Assembly: GCF_002078875.1 (NCBI RefSeq)
Contig: NC_034421.1
Coordinates: forward strand, 4,607,800-4,671,799
Reading direction: 5' to 3'
DNA length: 64,000 nt
Source: Numida meleagris
Taxonomy: Eukaryota; Chordata; Aves; Galliformes; Numididae
The notes under the pieces were generated by a model. The model was not told the DNA's origin. It saw only the letters and a program-made list of their open reading frames with translations, and searched no databases. This document shows, piece after piece, positions 11,946 through 24,010 of this stretch. Every line of letters begins with the position of its first letter. The stretch's first letter is position 1. A program made the translations under genes and the position numbers.

Positions 11946-14900
11946 TTAGCGATCAGCTGGAGCATTGTGCCCTACCTGCCCCTGCACAGCCTCTTCCTTT
12001 GTTTCATCTATGGAATGTTTAGCTGTTCTGTATTTTTGCCAGGGGTGGGGGGTCTCCTCTCCAGCCATTACTTTTAACCACCGGTAGTAGTAGCCACGAA
12101 AACCATCAATTTTCTCCAGATATGGGTTCTTTGACTTATACTGCAAATAAAAATCCAATAAAACAAGCTTCCATTAGAACAGAGTTCATGTAGTACCAGC
12201 ATGCAGTAGCTACAAGCTGCTATTTAATAGATAGCTACCGAGAAACCATCAGACACATCAGACAAGGCCACAGGAAAAAGACTTGGGCAGACATCTACAC
12301 TTCCCCTCCCATGCTGGTGTTCTGCACCCCCCGACCAGCCACTGCGACTCACCCGGTCAAACTTTGGAGGGTACTGTGCTGCAAATTCCAGCTGGCGTAT
12401 GATAACTTCATTGGGAGCTACTTCATTATTTCTCATGTCTCGCAGGATCTCTGTCAGGTAGCTGTAATCCAGCTGCCTCACAGCAGCAGAAATTAGGGCA
12501 CTGTAGATGAACTTGTTGGGAGTTATTCCAGACCTCTGGAAACAACAGAGATGGTTAGCTGCCAATTAGCACAGGACTTCCAGAATGACCTGCAAATCAG
12601 CTTTCTACAGGGCCAGCCACCTCTTCCTGTCACCTCTCTCCTATCCCAGCGTAGCTACAGGACAGAGCACCCAAGCTGTCAGCAGCTGCTCTACAGTTGC
12701 ATTTTTAGGGAATGAGAACTCACCACAGAAACCTCAGCAGGTCTTTCTGGAAGCAATGATGCTTCATTGCCTTTGCCTCTTCCTGCAGTTTGAACTCTAA
12801 GAAGGGGATTTCTTATTTATATTACCTTCAAATCTGAGAGTAACTGTAGTCCATCTCTCTCTTGGTGGCAAGCAATCGCCAAGTTGCAAAATGTCTGGAG
12901 GTTGGGTGATATTCTCCTCTTTGCAAGAGCTGGCAGCAGGCTCTGTAAGATACAGATGTTGACATCAGTTTCCAAGAAGTTCCATCATAACGCTAGTTAG
13001 TGAAAAACAGTGTAAGGTTCTCAGTTTCTATTGTGGACAGAGAAGCAGGTCTCGCAGTGAAACACAGGCACCACTGGAGGCCTGGGACAAGAAGGCAGCA
13101 ACAGGGCTGGTTCTGAGTTTCTCACCTTTGCTCCTTCTAGGTCTCCGCTTTTACTTTTCTTCCTTATTAAAGTGTTGAAGAACGTCACATCTACTTTCAC
13201 TTTATGTTCATCTAGGAGTGCCAGCAAAGAAGATTCCGATGGGCTCTGGGGTTCCACCAGCTCTGCCAGTAAAGTAAATGTTTTGATGTCGGGTTCTGCA
13301 TTGTCCTTTTTCATTTTATTCAAGAAACCCTCCACATCCCCCATCAAAGACAGTCTATCAGATGGTGTGGATACCATCCCTAAGGAAACCACAGCTGCAT
13401 CAGGTATCTGTGAATCCAGCAAGTTGGGCAGGTTACAGAAATGCAGCTTCTGGCTTAGGCATGCTTGTTCCTGCAGCATCTCATCTTGGCCTCTCCTCAT
13501 TAGTGCTCCAGTCCTGCTGTGATTTACATTAGGGCTGTCAAGACCAGTTGGTACTGGTTTAATTTCAGCCTGATTCACATCTTGGTTTTGTTGCATAATC
13601 AGTTCTTCAGGCACCACTGAACTTTCCCAAAATAATTGCTTTTCCATGGCTTCCACATCCAGCTGGACAGTTGGTGCAGCCTCTGCTCCCTTCTTTCTCT
13701 GATTTTTCACCTTCTGCCTGCCAGGTGCAAGCCTTAGTTGAGGTGAGTTCTCATCAGTGGGTCTGAGCAATACTTCAGAAGCCACAGCTGGATCACCTAC
13801 TCCACAGTCTCTTGCAGCACGCAGCATCAAATTGTAAGAGTGGCTATTGGCCTTTATTCCCAATTTAGTCATTTGTTTCCAAATCTGAAAGGGGGAAGAG
13901 GAACATCGAAACATATGTAATGCAAATAACATGAACATTTCTAGCAGATTGTAAGCACATTTACAGTGCAAACTCTTACAGTATCTGCCTGCAGAAAAGG
14001 AACAAGTTTACAGCATGATGAGGTGAGACACCAGTGGGCAGTGAACAGCCACATCAAGCTAGTACAGCCCTGTGAGGTCCCATCCAGGGTCCCTCAACAG
14101 CTTACCCAGCATCCTGAAGGATGTCAGATTTAAAGAACTTCCCTAGGAGGAGCTGAGCTCCTCATCTCATCAGCTCTGTGAAACTGCTGCCCTTTGTACA
14201 TGTGAGTAACAAGTGATAGTACTGAAGTGCCTTTTCCTTGCCATTTAGTACATGAAGACAAACCTGTAAGGCGTATCGGAAGCCATTTTCACTGTCCTTT
14301 ATGCAGCTCATTAGAAGGAAGCTGAAGGTCTCCACTGTGGGAACATGGCCCTTGTGCACCATTTCCTAAAACAGGAGAGAGAACATTAGACTTCCCAGGT
14401 AATCAAACAGTCTGTCACAGCTGTTCCATGCCTGCCTGTAGCTGCCTCAGTTAATGTACTTACACTTAGTAAGTACCAAGATCATTTAATTATAGGAGGC
14501 CAAAGGTCAAAGAAATATAAACATTTGGTCAGTAATTATCACTACAAAAACGAAATAACTTCAATGTGATAATGCAATATTGCAACTTCCAAGAGCTTTC
14601 CCTAGAACAGAATGCATTCAGTACAAGGAAAGCAATATATTTACCTTCAGTACATCAAAACACATCCTGAGATCTGAGCACAGGGCACAGACTTTCAGCA
14701 GCGCATGGTAAGTGATCAGGTTCAACTCCTGGTTTTTGCTCTTCAGCTGCTCTCGTAGTTTGAGAGCGCTCTGCAGGCCTGAGTCTTTCCATGGCGATTC
14801 AGCACAGGCATTGAACAGCGCTGTGTATGTGGGTTCAGTAGGAGTTAAGCCTCGCTTTTTCATCTAAGAGAAGAGAAGACGTGGAACTTGCTTTTAGGAA

Positions 14901-16310
14901 AAGAGTTCCAGAGTTTCGTAATTTGGTTTCAAGAGCTACAGGCTAAGAAAAGGTAAACACTAGCTCAATGGCATTTTGGAGAGAAAATAACATGACCAAA
15001 CGCTAGAAACAGTTTTAGCTGAGAGAACCTAATGAAGGTTTGAGAGAAGAGAGAACATAAACCTACATCATTGTAGAGTCGGAATGCTTTTTTCACATAG
15101 CCGACCCTGCCACAGCCACCAATTAGAACAGTGTAATTGCTTTCTTCTGGCTTTACTCTCTCTTCCTTCAGCATCTGCACCTCAAACAGCTCCAGGGCCT
15201 CTGCTAGCTACAGAAAAAAAGAATATCCGTTATGAGGCAACAAGAGAATCAGTTAAAATGGGTATGAATAGTCTCAGCTGTAGTCAGAAATCCTACAGAG
15301 TACAGAATTCCTCATGAATTCTTGTTTTCCTTCTTCTTGTAGAGATAGTAATGAAGCACGTAGGACAACAGAATCATTAGAGTTGGAAAAAACCTTTAAG
15401 ATCATCAAGTCCTAACTGTCAGTCCCTCAGTGCCACATCTCCGCTCTTCTCCAGACTGAACAATCTCAGTTCCCTGAGCTGTTCCCCATAAGACTTGTGC
15501 TCCAGACCCCTCAAAGCTTCTCTAGACAAGCTCCAGGCCCTTAATGTCTTTCTAGTAGTGAGGGGTCCAAAACTGAACACAGTACTTGAGGCGTGGCCTC
15601 ACCAGTGAGGAAAACAGAGGGTCAACCATAAAGGGAAGGCAGGAGCAGGAAGGTGGAAGGATCTCCCCAGCACAACTCAGCCACTACAGAAAGCATCAGA
15701 GCACATCTTCCAGTTACAACTTTAACCTCTGCCTAGCCCTGAGATGGTCAGGCAAAAGGTCTCGATGATCCTTGCAAGCCCCTCCCAAGTGAACTGTTCT
15801 AATCCTCATACAAAAGCGTGCTAATTCACAATGAGCAAACGTTATTAAAACCCAAATAAGCAAAGAGCAAACCTTGTCCTCCTTGATGAGGGCCTTGCAC
15901 CTCAAGAAGTACCAGTACGGGGTGTTCCTGCGGCCACGCCAGGGCCTCCTTTCCCCTTCTTCCTCCCCATCCTCTTCAAGCTTTAAGTTCTGAAACTCTG
16001 ACGTGGTTTTGTGGTAATATTTTCTAGAAGAGAACTTTGTAGACAGTGTCCCGAACTCCACACCCTCATCATCATCATCATCATCCTCCTCACCGCCCGC
16101 AGCTCCAGCGGGGCCTCCCTCTTCGCCTTCCTTCCCAACGGCACCGCGCACCTCATGGGGCAACCGCGACGAGCTCAGCACCCTCAGGCCTCGCAGCGGC
16201 GGGAGGCTTGGGCCGGGGGACCGGAGCGGGCCGGGGAGCGGCCGAACAGCTGACCGGCAACAGCGCCAGGCGAGGGGCGGGAGGAGGAGGAGGAGCCGCG
16301 CGGGCCTCAT
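11946..16310 (-). CDS. PTCD1: PTCD1, mitochondrial pentatricopeptide repeat protein 1
   Basis: Eight coding exons on the minus strand: 15873-16310, 15067-15207, 14645-14863, 14264-14365, 13126-13884, 12826-12942, 12353-12535 and 11946-12140. They give 717 residues, near the roughly 700 of human PTCD1. The N-terminus ([20 protein letters not shown]) is Arg/Leu-rich without acidic residues, as expected for a mitochondrial presequence, and supports the start at 16310 although the frame stays open upstream. An acidic linker with six Asp codons is followed by PPR helical-hairpin repeats, recognisable in [38 protein letters not shown] and [20 protein letters not shown]. The conserved tail contains [16 protein letters not shown] and [10 protein letters not shown]. 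The family acts in the mitochondrial matrix in RNA metabolism, including leucine tRNA levels, 16S rRNA and ribosome assembly. The intron 1 donor (GTTTGC) is weak. All seven introns are phase 0. Confidence 0.97.
15357..15612 (-). mobile_element. CR1 LINE 3' fragment in PTCD1 intron 1
   Basis: On the plus strand it opens 'agaatcattagagttggaaa', the reverse complement of a CR1 3' terminus, and continues through the standard reversed 3' region ending near 'gaggcgtggcctcaccag'. It is inserted in the sense direction of PTCD1, truncated at its 5' end as usual, and has no coding capacity. Confidence 0.85.
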
Positions 16311-16900
16311 AGCGGGAGCGCGGCGGAACCCGGCGGTCACGTGGCACCGCCCCCTCACAGCCACCGTAGCGCCACGGCGCCTGCGCGGCCGGAAGGGGCG
16401 AGCCCAGAGCTCCACGCCGCCTCCTGATTGGCGGAGAGCCGCGCGGGCGCGCTGCCTGCCGGGCGGCCGGAGCCGGAGGTGGTCTCCCGGCATCCTCCGG
16501 GACAGGCGGGCGGCGCGGCGCGGGGCGCGCGCGGCCGCCTTCAATCCCGAGGCACTGCCGAAACGAAGCAGGCTGGGCCGGGCCAGGCCGGGCCGGGCCT
16601 GGCCGCAGCCGGCCCCCACCATTCCCCCCCTTCCGTCCCGGTGCCGTCGCCCCCCGGCTGCCACCATGCAGGAGCTCATCGCCAGCGTGGACCACATCAA
16701 GTTCGACCTGGAGCTGGCGGTGGAGCAGCAGCTGGGGGCGCAGCCGCTGCCCTTTCCCGGAATGGACAGTGCGTGTGGGCTCCGGGCGCGGCCTTTCCTC
16801 CCCGGGGTGCGGGGCCGCCTCTGTCCCTGTCCCGGGGTGGTGGTGGGGTTCCCGGGCCCTGTGCTGGGCTCCTGTCCTCGTGTCCCCTCAGCTCCCGCTG
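16000..16900. promoter_or_regulatory. CpG island, bidirectional promoter of PTCD1 (-) and CPSF4 (+)
   Basis: The start codons of PTCD1 (16310, minus) and CPSF4 (16666, plus) are only 355 bases apart within dense CpG sequence. Visible elements are an E-box CACGTG in a GGTCACGTGGC context at 16338-16343 and an inverted CCAAT box (ATTGG) at 16437-16441. No TATA box is seen. The close spacing suggests the two genes share one core promoter region, a link between a mitochondrial RNA factor and an mRNA 3'-processing factor. Confidence 0.85.
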
Positions 16901-19900
16901 CCCCACGAGGTTCTGGCTCGGGCCGGGTGCTTTGTGTCTGTAGCCGTAGTTTGTGCCAAGCTGGGATAGAAGCAAAGTTGCGGTATTCATGTGAATAAAC
17001 ACTGCTCTCCCACGGTGTTGTTTTATTTCCCTTTTGATAGATGAGGTGTTTTGGTGGCAGGGAAGCTTTAGGTGTATTCACAGTCTGGTGGAGAATGCTT
17101 TCCTGCAGCCTCCTGATTTAGTCTGGAGATGAGGGGGCTCAAGGGAGACCTCTTTAGTCTCTACAGCTCCTGAAAGGAGGTTGTGGTGAGGTGAGGGTCA
17201 GCCTCTGCTCCCAGGTAACAGCGACAGGACAAAAGACGATGGCTTCAAGTTGTGCCAGGGGAGGTTCAGGTTTGATTTTAGAAAACATTTCATCTCCAAA
17301 AGAGTAGTAACGCATTGGAACAGGTTGCCCAGGGAGGTAGTAGAGTCACCGTCCCTGGAGGCGTTCAAGAACTGTGGGGATGGAGCACTGAAGGACATGG
17401 TTGGTGGGCATGGTGAGGATGGGCTGGTTGGACTTAGTCATCGTAGAGGTCTTCTCCAACCTGTCAACTGATACAAGTAGTCCTGGGAGGCTCAAAAGTT
17501 TGCTGATGTTCTGTGTCAATACTTTTGACCCCATGTCACTCCCTTGAGTGCTGCAATTCCTGTTGATCAGTGAGAGTAATTGCCCAGCCTGCAGAACCTA
17601 AGTCTGAAAGTTTAAACAGAACATCTGAACTTGTGCAAATTCCCCTGCTGTGTATTTACTGAGGATAATAGATATTTGTGATGGCCAGAACTGAACAAGG
17701 GATTCATGCAGGAATGTAAATTCCTCAAACCAAAATGCTCTTTTTCTTTTGAATTTGAGGACCTGATCGTTTCTTTAGGAAGAAAATACTTTGAAAGCTT
17801 CTACAAAAGTTTGTTAACATTTGTTATGTTTCTTCTCTCCACAGAATCAGGTGCAGCTGTCTGTGAATTTTTTTTAAAAGCAGCATGTGGGAAAGGCAAG
17901 TCATGTATCCAGTACACTTACATTTGTATAGCAGGGAGGAGAATTAAATTTGCTAGCACTGTCTACGATACTCGTGGGTTTTGTTAAGATGAGGGCTGGG
18001 AGAGAGGATAAGAATGAAAGATATTGGGTTAACTCCACAAATTGTGTGGGGCTTGCTGTGGATGTGGCTATTAAAGTATCTATGGGATGTGGTTGCTGGG
18101 ATTAGGAGCTGGAGACTACAGTGCTCGGCTCAGGAGAGGGTAAAACAACAGGACTTGTCTGGAAGTCCATGTTTGTCATTGCCATTAAAAACTGAAGTCA
18201 TAAGAAAAACTGTGAAGCACTGTTGCTGTGTGCCTGCTCATGCTGCAGATTTTAATTGTTCTTCTTTTTCATTTTCCTTGTCCCATCCTTGTGTAGGAGG
18301 TATGTGCCCGTTCAGACACATCAGCGGAGAAAAGACTGTTGTTTGCAAACACTGGCTACGAGGACTATGCAAAAAGGGAGACCAATGCGAGTTTCTGCAC
18401 GAGTATGACATGACCAAGATGCCTGAGTGTTACTTCTACTCCAAATTTGGTAAGAAACGTTGTAGCTCCTACTTAGTGTTCCTTGCAAGTGTGGGAGTCT
18501 GGTGAAGAGGATCCCAGTACCATTCCTCTTATTCCATCTTCAGAATATTTCAGTTCTTCTGAGTCTGCTGACACTGTTCGGTTGTAGTTTCTCAGGTCTG
18601 CTTAGCTCTTTTGTCTTTTTATTCCCCCTAAATCCGCCGTGTGTTGTAGATATCTTCTCTCTCAAGAGCTTGTCACTTTGGGGGAGAGGGAGGAAGTCCA
18701 CATTGTTACTGGGTTTTGTACTTTATGTTCTCTTTTTAGTATGAGCTGAGTAGGCTAAGCAGGTGGTCTTTGCATGACTCTTGTTTTGGGGAGTTGATGA
18801 GCAGCAGAGGGCATGGGGGTGCAAAACTTTTATGCACTTGCTTTCCAGCTCTGGAGATCTGGACATAATGAGGCAACTTGCTGTCAGAAACTTACAGTCT
18901 TGTAGGTTTCCTTGGATTGAGGTTAGTGCGCAATTTGTAGTTTCTCCACACTTTTGGTGCACTAAATGTTTGGTTTTTGTTATCATGACTGCTCTTTCAA
19001 AAACAGTTTCTGCATTGTTTTTAAAAGCACACATAAATAACCCAGTCTGGTAGAACTTTACTCACTAGGGGTGAGTGCCTAGTGTTCATCCTCTAGGTTA
19101 AGTCAGGCAATAAGACTGTTGTGCCTGAACTTACGAATGTTAGTAACAGCTTTGTGGGAGCTACATGAGCCAGGTAACTTTTTAGGAGTGATCTGATCTT
19201 GAACCTGCACCAATGACTAAGAAGTGTGTTTGCCTTTGGTACAGGGGAATGCAGTAACAAAGAATGTCCATTCTTGCACATCGACCCGGAATCTAAGATC
19301 AAAGACTGTCCCTGGTATGACAGAGGCTTCTGTAAACATGGTATGTGTATTGCATAGTTGCTGCTTCTGTGGCTATAAATGAAGGGTAGGGTGTTGCTAT
19401 TATTTCTTTGCATGAGCTTCTTGTGTATCTGCTGCTACTGAATGCTGGGGTGCGTATATATGGTACATGAACCATTGAGCTTTGTGTTGCAGGTCCACTC
19501 TGCAGACACCGGCACACTCGAAGAGTCATTTGTGTGAATTACCTAGTAGGATTCTGTCCAGAAGGGCCTACCTGTAAATTCATGCAGTGAGTATGTTTCC
19601 GGGCTTGTTCTTTAGTGATGTTTCCACTGTAACCTGATATATGTCATATGGCAGTGCTCTAGTGCTTCCCAGTAGCTCTGGAAAGATGGCCAACATTTCA
19701 TTTGTTGCACTATCTAGTTTCACTTTGATGATATGGTGCATGTGCTCCTCAGGGTGTTACCAGTAAGACACTGAAGTGGTGCTCAGATCCCATGATGGGA
19801 TTGCATGGACTTATATTGCAGAAGACTATTGGTTACTGGCATATTGTTTTTAGTATGAATAAATATGAGCATTGAACTGGGGAAGGGAGGTCTGTTTTCC

Positions 19901-21836
19901 ATGAACTTAATTTAATTAGCTGAAAGTTTGTTTTGTTGTTTGGAGTTTTTTTTTTTTTAACTGAGCTAATGCAAAAACGTTTGCATACGGTTTGAGACTC
20001 TTATTCTTCTTTGTTTCTGCCTAAACCAGCCCTCGGTTTGAACTACCTATGGGAACCACAGAGCAACCACCACTGCCTCAGCCAGCACAAACACAGCAAA
20101 AGGTACATGATTCCCCTGCATCCTATACACACCCACCCTCAAAGCATTTTCCTCATTGCTTTAGAAGAGGCCATTACAGTAACAAAAGTCCTACGGTTGT
20201 TCCAACATAACATGAAGATCTAGCCACAGAGCACTCCTGTATAACAGAGAAGCATGTTGTGTGTGGTTATGCAACAATCTGGCAGTTTTTGTAATCTGCA
20301 TGACATCTCAGTGATGGCAGTGATATTTTAGCAGCCCAAACCAATTCTCTAAACCTGCTTTTCAGAGAAAAAGCAGGATTGCTGGGTTTTGTAATCCTTG
20401 GTTTTTGGTCTTTATCTGGTACTCCAGCTGGTAGACCACCCACACAGATTTGGAGGAAAAAGGATCATTCGCTATGTGGGGTGTTCTTTTCTCTTGTTAA
20501 GAAAATAAGAACTGTAAAGATCATTATCCTTGATGCACTTAATGAGTCAGAACTCTTCTCCTAACTAACAGAGGACACCTCAAGTCATTGGAGTCATGCA
20601 GTCTCAGAATAACAACACTGGGAACAGAGGACCCCGGCCATTGGAGCAGGTCACCTGTTACAAGGTAATTCAGAAGGGAGGGATGAAGAGGGATACTACA
20701 TTTAAGTCATGGGAGCACACGACACCTGGACTATGTCATGCTGCTTTGCTGCTGTTTGCTTGCTTGAGCAGCAGTTACTGTGATTGGACGGGGATATTAA
20801 GAAGCTGAGGCAAGTCCCATCTTCTGCAGCTACAGCTTTCAGAAGCTACATCTCTATCTGAGGGTGCTTCCTCTCCAGTAATTAAGTGCTATACAGCAAG
20901 GATTTAAGGAAGCAAGTAAACTACATATGTAGTGTAGATGTAATGCTATAATGTGATGGAAAACACAGCAATAGGAGCAGAGCAGCACAATCCTAGACTG
21001 CAGCCAGTGAGAACAAGCCCAAATACAGCAGCCATAGACACAGAAACAAAGGAAGAAAAACTGCTTACCTTTGGAAAGCCTCCAGTAGGCAGGGATCTCC
21101 AGTGAGGTACCCATACCTCCACTGCCAACCCTTAAATGAGGTCTGGGAACGGGTGGATCCTGGCTCCACCCCTTCTGATCACTCAGATACATTGCATGCA
21201 CCTGAGCTTCCCTGGCTTGGCCCTGCCTTCCCACCAGGTGCTCGGTCACTGGTTCAGGCCATAATTTAGCGTTTCCACTATAGTGGAGAATGCTGTAATA
21301 TCAGAGGCTGATGTTTCTCTGTGGTTTTGAATAGCTCTAAGGTGCAAAGTCACAAATTTCTTGTTTAGATGCACTTTTAACTGTCTAATCCAGGATCAGC
21401 TGAGCCCCCAGTATAATGCTCCACTGCGGTACATATTAAGTGGAGTAGTCTTGGAAGCCTCAAGTACTGAAATTCACCTTGTGTGTTACAGCTCTTTGCA
21501 GCAGTGCACTGGGATCTGTCCCTTTTGTTGTACAATAATGTGGTACTGGTTGATCCCAGCACAGAAGCAGCTTTTGCTCCAAGGAGTGAAAACAGCCCAT
21601 AAGTCACAGCTCTTTTGACACCAAGTTTCATTTCACTGACTGAATGCTGCATCTTCCATACCTGGAAAAGCTTTGGAATTGAACAGTTACTGGGTGCATT
21701 GTTAAAGGCAGCTAGAAAAAAAATCTGTAACCCTAAAGACTTCTCTCTCTCTCTTCTTTTTTTCTAGTGTGGTGAAAAAGGTCATTATGCCAACAGATGC
21801 ACCAAAGGACATCTGGCCTTTCTCAGTGGACAGTGA
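16666..21836 (+). CDS. CPSF4: CPSF4 (CPSF30), cleavage and polyadenylation specificity factor subunit 4
   Basis: Eight coding exons on the plus strand: 16666-16768, 17845-17895, 18297-18449, 19245-19340, 19493-19586, 20030-20102, 20572-20664 and 21768-21836, giving 243 residues. The ATG lies in a good Kozak context (gccaccatgc). After an N-terminal segment ([20 protein letters not shown]) come five CCCH zinc fingers starting at Cys41, 68, 96, 124 and 148. A C-terminal CCHC zinc knuckle, [14 protein letters not shown] (219-232), is split by the last intron. The subunit is nuclear, recognises the AAUAAA signal together with WDR33 through fingers 2 and 3, and tethers FIP1. Intron 2 has a GC donor. 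The model matches the shorter isoform; no counterpart of the extra 25-residue linker of the long human form was found between exons 6 and 7. It is divergent from PTCD1 and convergent with ATP5MF. Confidence 0.97.
17126..17471 (+). mobile_element. CR1 LINE 3' fragment in CPSF4 intron 1
   Basis: A typical CR1 3' region in the sense direction. It contains recognisable blocks such as 'aggttcaggtttgatttta', 'ttgcccagggaggtagtaga' and 'gtccctggaggcgttcaaga', and ends in the motif 'gaggtcttctccaacctgtc'. It is 5'-truncated and non-coding. Confidence 0.88.
20870..21287 (-). mobile_element. dispersed LTR-like repeat, copy A, in CPSF4 intron 7
   Basis: Related over about 250 bases to the segment at 57430-57712. 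Both share, read on the minus strand, a GC-rich hairpin around GGTGGAGCC, a TATA-like TTTAAG (here 21136-21131), the block GGAGATCCCT and a splice donor (here GT at 21068-21067, context AAAG|GTAAGC), followed by GTGTTTTCC. The outer edge is a 14-bp perfect palindrome at 21274-21287. Promoter plus donor suggests an LTR or other promoter-bearing element oriented antisense to CPSF4. I cannot name the family. No coding sequence is seen inside. Confidence 0.6.
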
Positions 21837-22472
21837 AAGAGCAGAAACAAGAGCGCAAGGGAGCTATTAACACTGAGAAAAGGTTTCTCCCTTGCACTAT
21901 TTCTTGAACTATTAATCAGGTTGGTTTTTTTAATGCCATTACTGAAAGAACTGGTCAGAGGCTGGCTGCTGCTAAGCAACATTTTTGTAATTGTCCACAA
22001 CTTTTTTTATGTTTTAACCTTTTTAAAATAGATTTTGGCCTCCGTCTACTTTCATTGAGCCCTGCTGAAAGGTAGATCTAAAAGCAAACAGATATGCAAA
22101 CCCCTCACTGGTGCAGCATTCTATGTAAATGCATCTCACCCCAGTGTTTTTTTTTTAAAGTGTTTTCCTTCTGCCACTTCTCTTTGGAGAACCTGCAGCG
22201 TTTCAGCACTCCCTGTGGAAGCAGAAAGACTGACTGGGAAAATTAGTACCTGAAATGCTTTCCCTTCAGTGAGGAATTCTGCTGTCCTGCTCTTAACAAG
22301 TAAAGTTGTGTTCCTAGATCCAGTCTTGTCATTGGTAAGCTTGTCCTGGTGATGGACTTAATGCCTCACATGCACCAGGCTGTAAAACTCTTGTCCACTT
22401 GCTTTGTTTCTGTGTTTCTTGCTATACTGAAGGTTAGAAATTAATCTTCTGGGTGAGAACTGATTTGGGAAG

Positions 22473-22478
22473 AATAAA
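22473..22478 (+). terminator. CPSF4 polyadenylation signal
   Basis: First canonical AATAAA after the CPSF4 stop, 637 bases downstream. It predicts a 3' UTR of about 660 bases. Later non-canonical hexamers exist, so longer forms are possible. Confidence 0.6.
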
Positions 22479-22499
22479 TTGGCATCTCTGTAGTTGGCC

Positions 22500-23890
22500 A
22501 AATAATGAGGAGCAATGATTTTAGGAAATTCACATCTGTGCTCATTTTCCATTTGCAAAAAGCATGTAGGGAAATGAACACAGTTTAAAGTGTAGGAACA
22601 AAAGAGCCTTTTCTCAGCACCCCTGTCATTCAGCTCACACCAAACAGGTATTTCCGTAGCCTAAAGAATACCAAGAAGTGGAGCTGTATATTTTTATGGA
22701 ACACTGCTTTTAAAAGTGGTAGAACATTCTTCTGAGAACGTACCTCTGCAAGCCAAAACCCATTTGTTTTGTGAGACGACTATTTCAAAAGGGCCAATGA
22801 TAAAATGTGAATTAAAAAGAAAACCAACAACTTGCACCTACAATGTGAGCCTTATTGATTATTACCCCTCTCATTTGCTGACTGCCTTTATATATGGTTT
22901 TTATTGAAATGTACGGATGGAAAAAGCTGTCTGTGATTTTTTTTTTTTTTTTTTTTAAGTAGGGTAATATGGTTCTATTAGGAAAAGTGACCAGAGCCTA
23001 TTTGAATGGGAGCCATTACTTCATTGTGCATGGAGAGGGAACAGACCCTTGTGTCTAGTTACCATTCCCATCTAGTTCAGGAAGATCTAAAGTCTTTGCT
23101 CTCTGAAAAGATGTTTTCTGCAACTGAAAAACCCTCCTGTCACTGATAAAGCTTAAGAGATCGTTTGTATTTCTTAGCCAGTGGTTTTCATTCTTGCTCC
23201 TATTATGAGAAGTATACAACAGACTGTACCTGCAACACCCAGGTGAAATGACAAGCTTCATAAGATGCACTTGCTTAGTGGAAAGCATGAGGAAGCCCAT
23301 CAACTGGGGCCTAACCCACAGTTGCTCCTTTAAACGTCATTTGTGCATGTACCACTGCATTTAAGTCAATAAGCAGTTTTCCTTTTTAATGGGCTTTCAT
23401 TATATTACAGTTCATTTAGGCTTATACCCATTCAGAATAACCTTCCAGCTTCTCTTAGTAATGAACATAGCTAGAGTTTTGATAGAAACGGGTTAACAGG
23501 TAACAAACTTGAACCTGTCTCAGATGGTGGAAAATTGCCCAAATGCCTGTTGGCCCCAGGTGCCAGCCAGATGGAGAATGAGAAGTACACAGCCACCCCA
23601 AGCCTCTAAAAGCTCAGATATTCTTCTTTAAAATGTTACATCCTTTCAGCTAGTTGTCCAGCCTTTAACAGCTAGACCAGCAGAAGTAAAAAATCATTGG
23701 ATTGCTTCTTATCAAAGAGTTAAATACAAACTAGTTGTAATAATTTCCCCAGTTCATAATGCAGCCTCGGTAGCAGAAACTTTTCCTGAACTTATCCTTG
23801 TGAGGTGTAAAGTTGAGAAGACAAACTCATCCACATAGTACAATTAACAAGCCATCTATGACAGTCTCAGTTCAGTAAGTGTAAAGTGTA
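22500..23890. other. intergenic gap between convergent CPSF4 and ATP5MF
   Basis: About 1.4 kb of AT-rich sequence with a long T run at about 22937-22956. I see no exon, RNA gene or recognisable repeat. Part of it may be an extended CPSF4 3' UTR. Confidence 0.5.
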
Positions 23891-23895
23891 TTCAC

Positions 23896-23901
23896 TTTAT
23901 T
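23896..23901 (-). terminator. ATP5MF polyadenylation signal
   Basis: AATAAA on the minus strand (tttatt on plus), 110 bases after the ATP5MF stop, giving a 3' UTR of about 130 bases. Confidence 0.75.
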
Positions 23902-24010
23902 GTTGGTCATAATAGTAGAGATTTTTATATGAACAACAGTTCAGTTGCCTTCTGTCAGGATAAGTGTCCCCGTGGCCACAAGCTGCACCTTCACGTTCTG
24001 AATTTGTGCT

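Noticed and set aside
16311..17081. Upstream in-frame extension of PTCD1 exon 1
   Set aside because: The frame is open upstream by GC-rich composition, but it runs through the CPSF4 promoter and its coding exon 1 on the other strand; the ATG at 16310 starts a good mitochondrial presequence.
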